In this document: one piece after another, positions 43,118 to 57,600 of the stretch
Position numbering within the stretch: the stretch's first letter is position 1
How the letters are laid out: every line of letters starts with the position of its first letter
Assembly: GCA_963931865.1 (NCBI GenBank)
Contig: OZ007505.1
Location: 4,596,824-4,660,823, forward strand
Source of the DNA: Axinella damicornis
Taxonomy: Eukaryota; Porifera; Demospongiae; Axinellida; Axinellidae
Length of the DNA stretch: 64,000 bases
Direction: 5' to 3'
The notes under the pieces: model-generated
What the model was told of the DNA's origin: nothing
The model's input: only the letters and a program-made list of their open reading frames with translations
The model's database searches: none
Program-made: the position numbers and the translations under genes

Positions 43118-46100
43118 ATGTGGAGAAAGAAGGCTGCCGTGGTGCTATTCGTTGCTACACTAGCTTATCTCGTAACATGTAAGTCGCATGTACTTTCATG
43201 ATCAGTAGCTACGGGGGGAAAGTCAATCAAATAAAAACAATATTACACAGCCCCGCCCCACAAGGGATTTTGATGATACCTCATCGTAGTTGATTTGCAA
43301 GTTTCACTGGATCAATTGAGTATCACCCCATGTGAGGGTGCATGGTGTAACTGTTCAGTTGAACACCAAACTAGCTCTCATATTGTTATCATGGAACTTG
43401 CCATGGCATTCTGAAATGAAATTCTGCTTATACATTTCTCCAAGTCCAGACATTGCTTTCTTTTCACTTTCCCAACCGGGTTGGGAAATCTCTTGGCATA
43501 AGCACTATAGTTAGTTGCAACCAGCTGGTGTCCTATACTGCAGAATTTTGTATAGTAGCCTTGGTTCCCTGTACAACTGTATTACCACAACCTCCGCATT
43601 AACTCAACAGACATAACGGAGGATGATGGCAATAAATTAGCTTGGCCTACACTATGGAAATAGAGGCATGTTTACAGCTGTATAGGAGTGGGATTGGCTA
43701 CTTTCTAATTGTGCATGCATGGTGATCCTCCTCATTCCCCTTCAATGGGAGGTAGACTCTATAGTTACAGCTGCAAGCATAACATGCACAGCCATGAGTG
43801 CACATATTTATGGCCAATTATATACAGGGGGAGGTCACTCCCATAGACTCTAGCTCTATAGTCACAGCTGGACTGTGGGTCACATCTTTCAGTAGTTTCA
43901 AGATTGACTGTGCTGATTTTTGTCCATTGACCTTGCATATGTATAGCCACACTTCGTCACTACAACACATGGGTATCTCGGAACCACTTTGCCCACATGT
44001 AGACTGCACTTTTTGACCGTTGACCATTGACCAACTGTGCATGGTTGATATGTATGAAATCTGGGCTTTAGTTATTTACACATCCGTCTATCTAACTACC
44101 TATCTCGGTCTACCTATCCATCTGCGAGACATTTGTATGCTAGCTATGATAGGTGCACTAAGATGTTCTCACATGACTTATCACCCATGTTAGCTTTATG
44201 GAGCTAAGATATTGCATGCCTAATATACAAACTTAGCACCTTTGATTGACAAACTTTGCACCTTTCATGGTCTGAGACAAGATTATGACCTGATTATGCT
44301 CCTTGAAAGTTTGTTGCTACTTATGGTGATAAGTATCAACAAGAGTATCAATACATGATGTCCGTGCGTTTATGATGTGTGTTGAAGACGTGTGTTATGC
44401 CGACAGAGAAACCTCGCCTTAAAACACTGAGTGCCCGGTTTCCCACAGGAAGCAAAAATGGACTTGCAGAAAATGGCTACATAGAACATTTACGTTTTGT
44501 GTAAGCAACATAGTTTAATGTGCCGATTCAGTTTCTTTCAGTACTACAAGGTAAGTTAGTCATGCTTCGGAGCTTATCCTAGCATTTGTGGCAGCTTTTA
44601 GTGATCACTTTACCATGGATAGGCATATGTATTGGACTGCAAGATGCTATTTGAGGAATTATGTATTAGGCGAAGGGACTGGATGGATATGCATGCCTGG
44701 GTCATAGTCTAGGCTGCTTGTCAATGTATTTACTTCTGCATACACAGCACGTGAATAATAATATTATATTACTGTATGACCTAATTCATTGTAGTAATTG
44801 TTTGTCCTGCCTTAGTTGGGCGCATAGGTATAACGATTATATCATATAGCAATCCGGCAAGCAGCCACACCCATAGTGAAGCCTGTTGCTCACATCTGAC
44901 CTGTACATCTTGATCCAAACAAAGTGACTGAAAGTTAATAACATTTTGGGCCTTCGTACCACTGCTTCTATCAACATGTTGAGCAGTGTTTTTTCTAGAC
45001 ATTTCATTTAGAGTGGGGAAATGCTTGTATTGTGGAACACAGGATTTTAAACTGCTTTAAACACACATTACAGCTGTGTACACACATTACAGCTGTGTAA
45101 AGTGCGGGGTTCATGAATTATGATGCCCTGTAACTCAGGTTGCAAAGCTATGTTTGGGTGTTAGCGAACACATAATTCCCTTGAAGTTGTTACAATGGTT
45201 GAATTGAACCTGTGGCTCACGGGCTATCCATGTATTGATGTCGGTGCCACCACTGGTAGCCTATCTGTGTCTACATTACACGGGTTACAGCTACACCATG
45301 ATTAAGTGTATGCATCTATGCATAGCCCAATGTATACGTATAGCCTGTGTAAACATGTGTACTCGTGTGTATGATCACGTAACTCTACGGACATGTCTGT
45401 GATGGTCCGTGCAGCAATCCTGGATGACCAGGGTCATGATTCTGAACGGCTTGGCAATCTTGGACAAAATTGCAGGTCAATAATGTTTCTTTCTTCTTTC
45501 ATTCAGCATCAGCCTCCCAATCACTGCAGTTCAGTCCAAGCCTCTCCCACACTTCGGTACTAGAGACTTCTGATGCATCTCCCAGACCTGCTGATGGTTT
45601 TGTCGTGGTGATGTGTATTGACTCTACTGGAGCGCCAGCTAACGATGTTACGTACAGAATTGAAAGTAACAATAACCCAGTACCGTTTGATGTCGGTACC
45701 ACCACTGGTAGCCTATCTGTCACTGCAGACCTAGACTATGAGACAGCAACATCATATAGCTTTGCTGTGATCTGTACCAACGTCTCAGACCCTAGTATCA
45801 CAGGGACTGGAATGGTACAGATTGATATACTGCCAGTCAATGAGTTTCAACCTGTACTGAGCCGTAACAGTTTTCAGACAACAATCTTTGAAAATGCAGC
45901 AGTGGGAACTACAATTGCAGCTAATGAACCTGGTCGTTCCCAACCTGGTGGTCCACTACGGTACACAGTCACAGACAGAGATGATGGACCGGATGGAAAC
46001 ATAACATTCACACTCTCCGAAGGCTCACAGGACAACACAGAGAATGCAAGATTCTTTGATCTTGACTTTATCACAGGATCTCTAGTGTTGAGGCAGAGAC

Positions 46101-48078
46101 TAGACGTTGACAATATTCCAAATGCTTTCGATCGAGTTGCCCTTCGAATTACAGCATGCGATGTGTATCCACCAGGAGAGCAATGCCCAAACTTACTAGT
46201 GGATCTGATAGTGTTCTCTGCTAATGATAACACCCCACAGTTTTCGGCAGATACTTATGAAGTATCATATCCTGAATCCATACCAGTTGGTACCCTAATC
46301 ATCACAGCAATATGTACAGACAACGACAGGGGCGCTGGAGAGTTTTCTGGAATTGAGATCTACCAACCAGCCTCAGAGCTGTGGCAATTACCAAACTCCC
46401 AGAATGGAACAGTTTTCCTGAACATGAGTTTGGACTATGAAACAGCACAGATGCATGAGTTTACGCTACGCTGTTTTGACACAGGTGGCAGGCAGGACTT
46501 TGCAACAGTTACCATCAATGTCCTACCTGTTAATGACGCTCAACCTCAATTCATCCAGACAAGTTACACATTTGCAGTGAATCGAATCAGCTCTCCTTCC
46601 AACGACTTTGAGATCGGAAGGGTTACAGCAGTTGATCACGATCGTGATACTGGTGGTGTCATCACTTATTCATTGGAAGAAAATGATAATTTCCGCATAT
46701 CTTCAAACGATGGGAGAATCTTCCTAGTCGACTTCATTCTTGTGTTTGAAGGGAGTTCTTTTAACCTGACCGTGGTAGCAGACGATGGAGATTTCAATGC
46801 TACATCACTAGTATACATCACAGTCACTGGGTTTCTATCAATTCCTGAGATCGTTCTAATAGGGCTTGCAGGGTTGATACTCCTGGTGTTAGTTCTGGTC
46901 CTTGCTTGCTGTGTGCTGTGCTGCTTTGCCAAGTGGCGGAGGAGGTAAGTCGTAGCATTTGCTCCAACGTACATGCCATTTGCTACATGCCCAGACACCA
47001 TTGGGTAAAGTACACCAAATTTTGAGATAATATATTATGACATTCCATGTATACTCTCCACCTATTTGGTGGAGAGTAGGTGTGGGTATCATTATTAATG
47101 CCAATTAAATTCCGAGCCCGTATTCATAAGTAGTGTGGAATGCATAGCTGCATACGGGGGGTGTAGCTATACCATAATTATAATATGGTAACATACAAGT
47201 GTAGCATGACTATATATAGCTGGCATCATGATGTTATTTCTATGCAACAGGAATCCACCAAAGCATGATCATCGTGGACTACTGCAACCTGATTCACAAC
47301 ATGAACTACATCCATACGAACTACAGCCGTACCCCATGCCCATGGTTGAGCCAGGTATGCTAGTCTGCACGCATGCAAACCTCTGAAAGCATGGGGTAGT
47401 GTCGCCCTGGAATGTGGAAACATTCTGGAAACAATGCCCCTACCACCTTAACCATGCTCCGAATGTAATGAGGGGTGGAATGATATAGGTCTCCACCCAA
47501 CCTTGTTTGCTATTGCATAGGAAGCTGAAACACCCCTTTCAGCAACGCATGGTTTCTTTGCAAAGTGTAGGAGATCCACCAACCCCTAAAATGCTTTATA
47601 TGTTTCAAGGGACAATGAAAATGCACACCCCCCTTGGAGGATAAATGTCCCTCAAGCACTAGGGGGTTCCAAAGTACCCCTTAATTCTCTTCGCTGCCAA
47701 AACTATACAGCACTTAAAGGACACCTTGAATAAGACATTAATTTAGCTCTTGGCAGAATCCACATTAGAAAATCAGTTAGGGCAATTTTGGGGGGTATCC
47801 TGCAAAAGATTTCCAGTAACAGTGCACATGCACTGGTGGTATGAGACATGCTTTTGCTATCCTACACAGGACACATGACCATGGTGGGTCAAGTACCGGG
47901 AAGGCCCCACTGGGACTATGCAGAATCGTCCTCACAATCAGACAGGATGTCAGATGAAATAGACAATGTCTCCGAACCGTCCAGCTATCGTATGAGCCCC
48001 ACACCAGGCCCTGTGTTAAAAGAGGTTGTGGATATGTTCCACGATGGGGATAAAGTGCTAGGGGGAAAGCACCACTGA
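43118..48078 (+). CDS. CadC: four-repeat cadherin-type receptor, 603 aa
   Basis: Exons 43118-43178, 45507-46944, 47251-47354 and 47870-48078 join in phase. The first encodes the signal peptide MWRKKAAVVLFVATLAYLVT. The second carries four cadherin repeats and a transmembrane helix (PEIVLIGLAGLILLVLVLVL) with inner Cys residues. The last two encode a tail of about 103 residues unlike the CadB tail: His/Pro-rich near the membrane (HPYELQPYPMPMVEP) and Ser/acidic later (YAESSSQSDRMSDEID), ending GGKHH. No classical catenin-binding sequence is evident. The ectodomain is nearly identical to CadB, suggesting recent duplication or conversion. It probably acts at the plasma membrane; its partner is unknown. 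Confidence 0.88.
45237..45272. repeat. Orphan fragment of a cadherin exon in CadC intron 1
   Basis: TGATGTCGGTGCCACCACTG and the next 14 or so bases match the CadB exon at 38776-38811 and resemble the CadC exon at 45691-45725. It lies alone in the intron about 240 bases before the exon. Confidence 0.75.
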
Positions 48079-48409
48079 GTAATGCAGTTGTATTAGTATG
48101 TAACAGTATAGCTACAGCCCACTTGTAAGTATAAACGACAGCTGTTATTTCATTGGTTCACTCTCACTGGCTTCTTTCTCCGGTTTTTGATGTTGTTCTT
48201 TATACAGTTTAGCACTGCCCGCACACCTTAGCTGCTCTGCTTGTGCATTAATACATGTATGTAACTAGGATATCCTTATCGTTTACCATCTCATGATTAT
48301 ACTTATTATGCACCGTTCGCGTGTGGGAGTAACATGGGCGTAGCTGGCGCGCGCTCAATATGGGATACGGTTGCAGAGGGAGATAGGTGGGGCTCTGACC
48401 GCGAAGAGT
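48079..48409. promoter_or_regulatory. CadC 3' flank and CadD upstream region
   Basis: This short spacer must contain the CadC polyadenylation region and the CadD promoter. ACATGGGCGTAGCTGGCG at about 48331-48350 is echoed ahead of CadE (GCATGGGCGTAGCTCATT at about 54257), suggesting a shared control element or simple common descent. Confidence 0.35.
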
Positions 48410-50742
48410 ATGGCTTCCAAAGAGGTACTTCTGCTAGCGACTTTCTGTATTGTCGCTCACTTTATAACCGGTGAGTTGCTTAGCTACCCAATGAAGAATC
48501 GCCTAAGCGAGGTGCGTGGTGGTGATAACAAAGCAACTTGCGAGTTAATCAAAATTATCCTTGAGGGGGTGGCTAGCTACCCTGTCCACTCATTTAAGCA
48601 TGTGCTAAATCACTAGTAGAATGCGAGGCATTGTGGGGCTCACCTGATCGAGCTGCTATAATATGCGTTGCAGCCGGAATAAGTACTGCTGATCATACTG
48701 CTATCAGAGGGAAGCTTGGAGTTAGGCCTGAGTATAAGGCTAAGTAATTTGTGGGGCAAGAGACTGCATGATGGGTGTAGACTACCTTGAGCCTCTGGTG
48801 CATGACGTTCTGCCAGTTTGAAATTACTGTTACCTTTGTTTCTTTTAGGCTCTGTGGCTCAAAATCCACCAACGATTTCTGGGGGGCCCATTGTCCAGAC
48901 TCTCACCGAAAGTATATCCATAGATACAATTGTTGTTTCAACTGAAGACGAACCCGATGGTCTTAAGCAGTTCATGGTGAATGATGTGAATCCAGGTGAC
49001 GAAATTGTATTCACAATCAACACTACAACATCAAGTTCAAATGTACCACGTTTCAGTTTCAATCGTACTACTGGCTCTCTGGTTGTGACACAAAGTCTCG
49101 ATGTTGACAGTCTCGGTGGTATGACGGATACTATCATCTTTAATATCACTGCATGTGACCAAGACACACCTGTGGTTGATTGTCCCAGCATACAAGTGAC
49201 AATTTACATTACTGCTGCGGATGACAACTCACCGCAGTTCTCAGAGGATATTTATCGTGTTTCGTATTCTACAGTGACCCCTGTGGGTACAGTCCTACTC
49301 ACAGCAAACTGTACTGATGCTGACAGGGGTGTGGGGAGATTTTCACGGATAGAATTCTCTAGCACTAGGCCTCCAAGTAATCCACAAATGTATGCTCTGG
49401 ACGACCAAACTGGAGAGCTCACTTTATCGCAGCCGTTTCAAAGCAATATGATTCACATATTTTCACTGAGCTGCTTTGATACTGAAGACAGTGAAGGCAC
49501 TGCAGTGGTCTTCATTGATGTTGGGAGGAATGATCCACCTGTGTTCACAGCAGAAAACTATACTGCCACCGTCACTGAGGATGTTGAAGTGGGATCTGTT
49601 GTAGCACAGTTGAACTGTAATGATAATGAAAAGCAACTAGCTGGGTACGAATTGCTCAACCCAAGCACAGCTGTGGAAGACACGTTTGAACTCAGTAATA
49701 CCGGACAACTAACCCTGAGGAAGTCGCTCGACATCTGTGAGCAGACTAGATATGAATTCCAAGTCGTCTGTATGGATGATGCAAGGCAAACGGATAATGC
49801 ACCTGTTGAGATCAGTGTTGGTCGTGGGGCTATTGCCTTTGAAGACTGCACCTATGCATTTGAGTTTGACCGCCTCACGATGCCAAATAGTGGTGAGGAG
49901 ATTGGGCAAGTCAAGGCAATTGGTCGTGGCATTATTGAATATTCGCTGGACAACAACGAGTTCTTTGTAATAGATGACACTGGAAGGATTTTCTCATCAA
50001 ATTACATCCTCCACTCCCAAGGCAATACCATTAACCTTCAGGTGCAAGCACGTACAAGCATTGGACAAGCAAACGATACGACTAATGTTACCATTAATGT
50101 TCGGGGTCCACTGTCCTTCCTTGAGATCTATATCATAGCCGCAGCTTGTGCCGCTCTGATCCTCATTCTACTGATCTGCAGCTTGTTTGCCTGCTTTTGC
50201 TGTTGCTTTCGCGGACATAAAAACAAAGTGTAAGTTTCTTCTTCATGCAACACTGGTTAGCTGTTCAGCACAGTGCAAGTATACAGACTGTAGACCCTGC
50301 TGAAGGCCTATAGCTGATAATCATACATTCTAAAGACATCCCAGTGATGATAGTTATTATCATGTATAATTGTAAGGCCAGTCATACATCACTACTGCAT
50401 TTATTCTACATCTTCCAAGAATTAAAGCCTGAGGACAATTAATTACACTAATTAGGTCATTGTTGCCAGTGGACAAAGACATGCAATAGACTATGTAGCA
50501 ACTGTAACTACGTATCACTGCATTGAATGAATTATATTATTGAAGTCATACCTGATGAATATCCTTGTGGGTCTTTCCCCCCCTAACCCCCCACCCCCCT
50601 TCCCTCCTACACCCCCTCCCTCCCTCCTACATCCCCCTCCCTCCCTCCTACATCCCCCTACCTCCCTCCTACATCCCATCCCCCTCCCTCCCTCCTACAG
50701 TGGACCTACACCCCTCCCTCCCTCTCCTCCCTCCCCCCCCCC

Positions 50743-50778
<36 letters not shown>

Positions 50779-52988
50779 ATATTATATTATTGAAGTCATA
50801 CCTGATGAATGTCCTTGTGGGTCTTTTCCCCCCTAACCCCCACCCCCCTTCCCTCCTACACCCCCTCCCTCCCTCCTACATCCCCCTACCTCCCTCCTAC
50901 ATCCCACCCCCCTCCCTCCCTCCTACAGTGGACCTACACCCCCTCCCTCCCTCTCCTCCCTCCCTCCTACCCCCCCCCCCCCCCCCCCCCCCCCCCCTTC
51001 CCTACTCATTAGTTTAAGTGCTTCATGCAGAGAATGTGTTGGAGCTCTTAATGTTGCCACATGTACTTACGTTGCTATCTTTGTACTGGTTCCATTCTGA
51101 CATTCCATGTTGAGAGGATAGTGCTGTAGCTATATATTGAACAGAAAGCCTCAGGAAGAAAATATGGTTGCATGCTACAAGGACTGTAGCTAAGAGTGTC
51201 ATGCATTAATTGATTTGATAGGTCGTGGGGTAAGAATTCAACATTCTTTTCCTGTCATATCCAGGAAGGATGAAACGTTGGAGCTAGTCCCTCAAACAGC
51301 TGTCAACAGAGAAAGGCCATTCAGAAACTCGGTTACTATCCCGGTACCCAAGCAGCAGATGACCGAGAGTGGCCTGCCAGGTACGTGCATGTGCTGGCAT
51401 GGGCTGGTAAGCAGTTGGCAAGTTCTAGCTGGGCAAGAGAATACTTCTTTTTACTATGTAATATAGTGGCAACAAGTATCATAATTTGGTTGGAGGCCGA
51501 GGGATCGTGCCGTTAAAATTAGTTATACCCCTGCTCCAAACTAAGGGTTCACCGATATCACATTTTGCCGATACTACAGATACCAATACATCAACCTCCA
51601 AGTACTGGCCAGTACCAATACCGATACCGATACTGCAGATGTAGGTACTGAAGCATCAAACTGACAATGAAAAGTCTATGTTAAATGCCCAGAACAGTTA
51701 TAGTAAACAAATTTCAACAATTGTACATTTTTATTCAAAAATAACAACATTTCCATTCTTAGTTTCAGGTATCGGAACTGGCCACAATGAAGTAACAGAT
51801 ACCAATACAGTACCAGTATCTGCACCGATACCGATACCGATGCTAGTAGCTATCGGTGCATCCTTACTCCAAACTGTAAACAAGTCATTAATATTCATAC
51901 ACAATGTGGGTGTGGCACCTCTATTAGTTTATTTACAGCATTCCTGACATTCTTTCAAGCCTAGTAATGGATAATCATAATGTCTGCAGCATGCATACTA
52001 TTAGAACTGGTGTTGATGTAGCTATGCATGATTTGCAACTTCTCCCCTGATGACCTCCTCTCTTAGTCTGTTTGTTCGTCATTTTGGTGTCCCTTCCATG
52101 TAACCTTGTTCCCAGCCTCCATGGTGTAGATTAAACCTCTAGACGGAGTCCAGAGGGTTGATTGGTATGGTATACCCAATCCAAAGTTGGAGGTGGAAAT
52201 GGCCTGGGAATGAGGCTATGCCAAGTGTTCTTTCTCTAGTTCCTCTTTTTTAGTCTTCTGCTTCTTATTTGAGGCCAGTAAGTAACTCTGGCCACTCAGC
52301 AGGTAGATAGGTGAATACATGCGTGGCATTGTGGGATAAGCGTGAGCGGCTGCATGCATTAGATTACTGAGGATGTAACCCTTCCTTCGTGGTCCATTTG
52401 CTGCTCCTTACTATCGTCCCATGCTCATTAATTTTGATATCTTCTCCGCCTCGTACCCTGTTAACGCATTCCTCCTTCCATTGACCATTATCGTGCCATG
52501 CACCATCATGCAACTATGAGTCTGAACTGTTTCGTACATTATATTGCATGCACCAGATTACAGTATGAGAGTACACATCGACACCACTTACCTACAACTA
52601 ATATGGGGCTCACCCACGGTTTCCCAATAATTATATAGTATAGAGGTTAACATGTTAATCCTGGCTGTATTCTGTTAGCTATCATAGATGATGATGAAGT
52701 CGGCAAATCTACAGAAGACTTGATGAAGCCTCACCAGGTACTATAATCATAATGGATGGTTATTGTTGACATAGCCTTTGTAGATATTGTGTCAATTAAT
52801 AGTGGAACCATCACTTTCCACAGTCACGGCTAGGGGCGGTGGAAGCATTTAATCAAGCTTTGGTCGGGCAAAATAATATTATAGTGGAGATCTTATGCGT
52901 ACATGCAGAGGATTGTCTGCACAAAGAATGGAAAATTTCTGTCAGCAGTAGGCTGGTGCACAAATTAAAGCACACCCTTGTACGGGGT

Positions 52989-53021
<33 letters not shown>

Positions 53022-53599
53022 AGAAGATTCTTGAACCACTGAGATTGCATCTGCATGCTCATTATTTCTGGCGCCATACAGCAAACATTAATTGGTCCGG
53101 CAGTTGCTGGGTCTGCTGGACCTGTTCCGCTGCCTATGAGTCAGCCGACAGTAGCTTACTAGCAAGTCGGATTCTGCTCTCAGTATTTTGAGATAATAGC
53201 TGCATTGTTTACCTGCGATTCAGCTGAGGGTTTGATTTTGTGCAGAACTGACAAAAAGTACTTGCTATAGTCAATTGTGTTCTGTATTCTAGCTGTTCTT
53301 GAAGGAGTGCATGAACACTTTTGGTCAGCTTATGTGGGACTTGGTTGTTTCCAAGCATGGGAATGTAGCTGGCCAATGAAATGTGAGCCTACTTTGAGCA
53401 TGAATCATAGTCTTATACGATTGTAGCACGGGGATATAAATGAACTTGATTGTATGTCAAATCGTTGTATGTCATAACATAATAGACCCAGGAGGTTACT
53501 TACATTGGAGAGGTGACCACTGAGGAGGGAGAACAGCTGCCACTCATGCGAGGCAAATCAGGTGAAGAAGAAAGAAGTCAAGGAACCACTACGTATTAG
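48410..53599 (+). CDS. CadD: four-repeat cadherin-type receptor, about 574 aa
   Basis: Exons 48410-48470, 48849-50229, 51265-51380, 52679-52737 and 53492-53599 join in phase. Exon 1 is a signal peptide (MASKEVLLLATFCIVAHFIT). Exon 2 has four cadherin-like repeats (end motifs AADDNSPQF, GRNDPPVF) and a helix at about residues 445-470 followed by ACFCCCF. The tail exons encode VPQTAVNRERPFRNSV, an acidic IIDDDEVGKSTEDL segment, and YIGEVTTEEGEQLPL, ending in TTTY. Repeats 3-4 and the helix are almost the same as in CadE. The final exon may instead splice at a GTGAAG donor near 53560. Likely a surface receptor; ligand unknown. Confidence 0.82.
50560..50998. repeat. Duplicated C-rich block in CadD intron
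   Basis: A unit of about 240 bases containing GAAGTCATACCTGATGAAT, CCTCC-type repeats and poly-C occurs twice, at about 50540-50778 and 50788-50998, with high identity. Confidence 0.85.
51530..51880. repeat. Repeat rich in GATACCGATACC in CadD intron
   Basis: CACCGATATC near 51550 and GCTATCGGTG near 51850 face each other, with several GATACC(G/A)ATAC units between. It looks like a foldback with internal short repeats. Confidence 0.4.
52980..53022. repeat. Poly-C tract in CadD intron
   Basis: A run of about 32 C in the last CadD intron. Similar runs occur at 61322-61359 in CadE. Confidence 0.9.
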
Positions 53600-54316
53600 A
53601 TAGCTAGGTGGTTTGGCCAATTGGCAGATAAAGTGAATTCCTTTGTTATAGAAGTCTTAGCTATCCCAGCCATCAGAATAGTAGCTATAGAACATAGCCA
53701 GCTACTAGCCATTTGTATTTTTCCCTACTTATAGTAGAATGTGGAGAGTGATTCAGGCTGTAGGTGCTAGTGTTCCTACATATGTCTTTTTGGTTGTATC
53801 CACTTCGTTATCCTGACAATTTTTGATAAGTTACCATAGATGCATTACAAAAGTGCCTGAAAAACAAGGGCTTATCACTCAGGTCTACTCAGCATTCGCC
53901 ACTTTCTATGGTTACCAGAATTTAGAATCATGCAACTGATGTCACCATACACCCCCATAATCTGCAGTCTCAAATTATGCATAATGGAACATTCGCATGC
54001 TTCGTTTTAACCACAATAGTGCATTTCTATTCACTGAGAGAGAGGTACAGCTGACATCGTTGTCCCTTGTGCATGCTCTTGATAATACCATAGATAATAG
54101 AGCATAGCTATGATAATACTAATAGGACAATCATAACATTGTTTGCATAAGTACTTGATGAGTCAGGACAGACTAGCAGAATGATATGAAGACTGTCGTG
54201 AAGGGTTAGCTAAATGCGTGGGCACTTGGAATGCGTGGGAAGTCAGAATAAAATGCATGGGCGTAGCTCATTAACGTTTGGGTGGGGCTCTAGGTTGACG
54301 TAACTTGTGATCGAGA
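53600..54316. promoter_or_regulatory. CadD/CadE spacer with CadE upstream region
   Basis: No gene is supported. The last 80 bases hold GCATGGGCGTAGCTCATT, similar to the sequence ahead of CadD, close to the CadE start. Confidence 0.35.
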
Positions 54317-54617
54317 ATGGCGACAACAACGGTGCTGCTGCTGGCCAGTGTCTGCCTTGTTTACATTGTCACTGGTGAGTTCATGCGAATTCTGTGCAAG
54401 GATTAAGCATTGGTTCCCTCGGGAGGCGTGATGAATGAGTGCCTCACTGCATCATACATTCATTGTCAATTACAGTACAAGAGGCCTCCTTGCCTCAGCC
54501 ATCAAAGTTATAAATTACAGAGGGATATGGTTAAGTTTCCACCCTTCCACTCTGTCTCCGAGTACGGACTCTCTGTGAGCACTATCACTGATGAGGCATT
54601 TCCTGTCACAAATTAAA

Positions 54618-54664
<47 letters not shown>

Positions 54665-57600
54665 AATCAGGTTGTCTCTGCTGCTCCCCGCTAGCCCTAT
54701 GTGGGACATGTAAAGCAATTTAACAGTTCAAAACGGATGTTTCCATGTCCTGTTCCTGTTCCTAATTCTGTTCCCGCTTTTCCACTTGCCCGTCTCTGAT
54801 TACAGTATACATCCACCATTAATTTTGAGAAAGCCCTTGAGAAGTGAAAGCAGATGATCCAGATTCCAGTCATATTAGATTCTGCTACTAAAGTCACTGT
54901 GCACTATTGGGTTCTAGCTATATGGTACATGTAGCAAAGAGATTTCAGACCTGGTAAATATTTTGGGTGTTGCACAAGAGAGGTCACGAAATTTACCATA
55001 TGGGTGATTGTGTCTTTGTTGTATACTTGCACGAAAGTTCTTGCACAGGGTTGAAAACGATTGTAGTAAAGGCCAACCCATTACGAAACTGTTCAGCTGA
55101 GTAAAGCTTTGGCTCTGAGAAAGCCGCTTGAGGTAAAGTGTGAACCTTCAGCGTGCTTCCATCATCGAGCATTTCTTCTCAAAGACTTTGCAAACTATAT
55201 AAGATTATATGGTACACATATCCATGTGCAGGGATCCTGTGACCCAATCTGTTGGGAGCAGCTGCAGGTACCTATATTACCTTAATCGTTATTGCTGAAC
55301 CTCTACCACAATTCTATAGTTTGATAACTATACCAATACCAAATTTATACCACTTGTAACCCTAACTGTGGCATACTCACGTACTGTACTCGGTCATACC
55401 CATGCCCGAGGGCGACATGTGGACTAGCTATGTGTGGGTGAAGATGTCCAAGGAAGATCCTGAACTTAGATTGTATTGTTTACTAACCTGATTACCAGCA
55501 GCTATAGCACAACCATGCTGTAATATTAAAGTGCATTCTATTACACGCAGGTGTGCTGGCCCAGATGCCACCAGAATTCACGCAAGAGGTGTACAGCATT
55601 TCTGTTAATGAATCAAATCAAGCAGCCGGATTCCCAAGACCTCAAAATGGCTTTTTAACAGTGATTTGCGTTGACTCCACCACCCAAACTGCACCCACTG
55701 CTATCACCTACACCATTTTAGATGGTTCTCTCCCCTTTGGTATTGGCGACAGTTCTGGTGCCCTCTCAGTTACTCAGGACCTTGACTATGACACACCTCC
55801 TCGGTCTTATGAGTTTAATGTCTCCTGCTACAATGGTAGCTCCCCAGAGCTCAACAGCACAGCACTCGTGAGTATAACTCTAGACCCAGTGAATGATAAT
55901 GTACCAGTGCTTAGCAGAAATAGCTTCCAGGTGCTTATCCTGGAGACGGCACCACCAGGAACTTTATTAGCATCAACTCAACCTGGTGCTATTCAAATGT
56001 ATTCAGTCACAGATGCGGATTTTGGTGAAGGAGGTGATATTGTGTTCACACTGTCTGAAAGCAGTGAAGACCCAGAATTCTTTACCCTCGATATGGACAA
56101 CGGGAACTTAGTTTTGAGCCAAACCATTGATATTGATTCCACAAATCGAACAATCGTAGGAGGTTTCATCAGGTTTTCAACCCGAATCACAGTGTGTGAT
56201 ACTAACCCACCAAGTGAACAATGCCCAAATCTACTAGTGGAAGTGCTGGAACTACCTGTCAACGATCACCTCCCACAGTTTTCAAATGACTCCTACTTCG
56301 CATCTTTTCCAGAGACCACAGTAACTGGTACAGTGCTAGTGGTAGCAACATGCACAGATGGGGATAGACCTGGCACAACTGGATCATTTTCTGGTATCAC
56401 TCTTTCAAATCCCACTCAAAATGTCATCGATCATTTCATGGTAAACAATGCTGCAGGCTCTATATCTCTGATTCAAGAGTTGGACTATGAAATGGACCAA
56501 ATGTTCAATTTCACTGTTCTTTGCAGTGATACAGGTGGTTTAACAACTGCAGCACAAGTAATCATTGATGTTATTCCTGAGAATGACAATCTCCCTTTGT
56601 TCACAAATGGTACTATGAGAACATTTTCCTACAATTTCTCATTATCACGCACTGCACCAATTGGGTTTGTGGTTGGTCAAGTTACGGCCACTGATGCAGA
56701 TGTTGGAACTACTACTGAGATAACTTATGGAATTGAACCAAATGAGTATTTCAACATTGAAACCACCACTGGAGTGATAACGGTTTCAAATAGCATTGTT
56801 CTTTATTCAACTGCCGATATCCTCACAATCAATGTGACGGTGAGCGATGGTACGTTATCTTCTTCTGCACTGGTCTCGGCTGAGGTGACTTCGGGCAATT
56901 TTGATCAGCCAGAATTCCAAAGAGATAACATTACCCTGCACATCAGTAAACTCACCCCGGTCGGGACAACCATAGAAACACTTCTCTGTATTGATGCAGA
57001 CATGGGTTCCAACGCGGAGATTTCCTACTCGATCAACTCAGTGAGCGGGCTTTTCCAAATCAACTCAACCTCTGGAGCATTGATGGTTGCTATGCCTTTG
57101 TTTCTATCCAACAATGATTCAGCAATTGTTACATACACCCTGAATATTAGCTGCGAGGACAATGGCATTCCAGTTTTTTCTGACAGCACTCTTTCATTTG
57201 TTCAAGTCTATAGGCATGGTTCCAATCTTGGTTCTCGGCCGATGATTTCTGAGCACATTGCTGTTCAGGCTCTCAGTGAAAGTACACCCATAAATACAGT
57301 TGTTATTTCAACTGAACCCGGTGGTCTTAAGCAGTTCACAGTAACTGATGTGGATCCAGGTGATAAAATTGTATTCACAATCAACACTACAACATCAAGT
57401 CCGAATGTACCACGTTTCAGTTTGAATCGTACTACAGGCGCTCTGGTTGTGACACAAAGTCTCGATGTTGACAGTCTCGATGGTATGATGGATACTATCA
57501 TCTTCAGTATCACTGCATGTGACCTAGACCCACCTGTGGTTGAATGTCCCAGTGTACAAGTGACAATTACCATTTCTGCTTCGAATGACAACTCACCACA

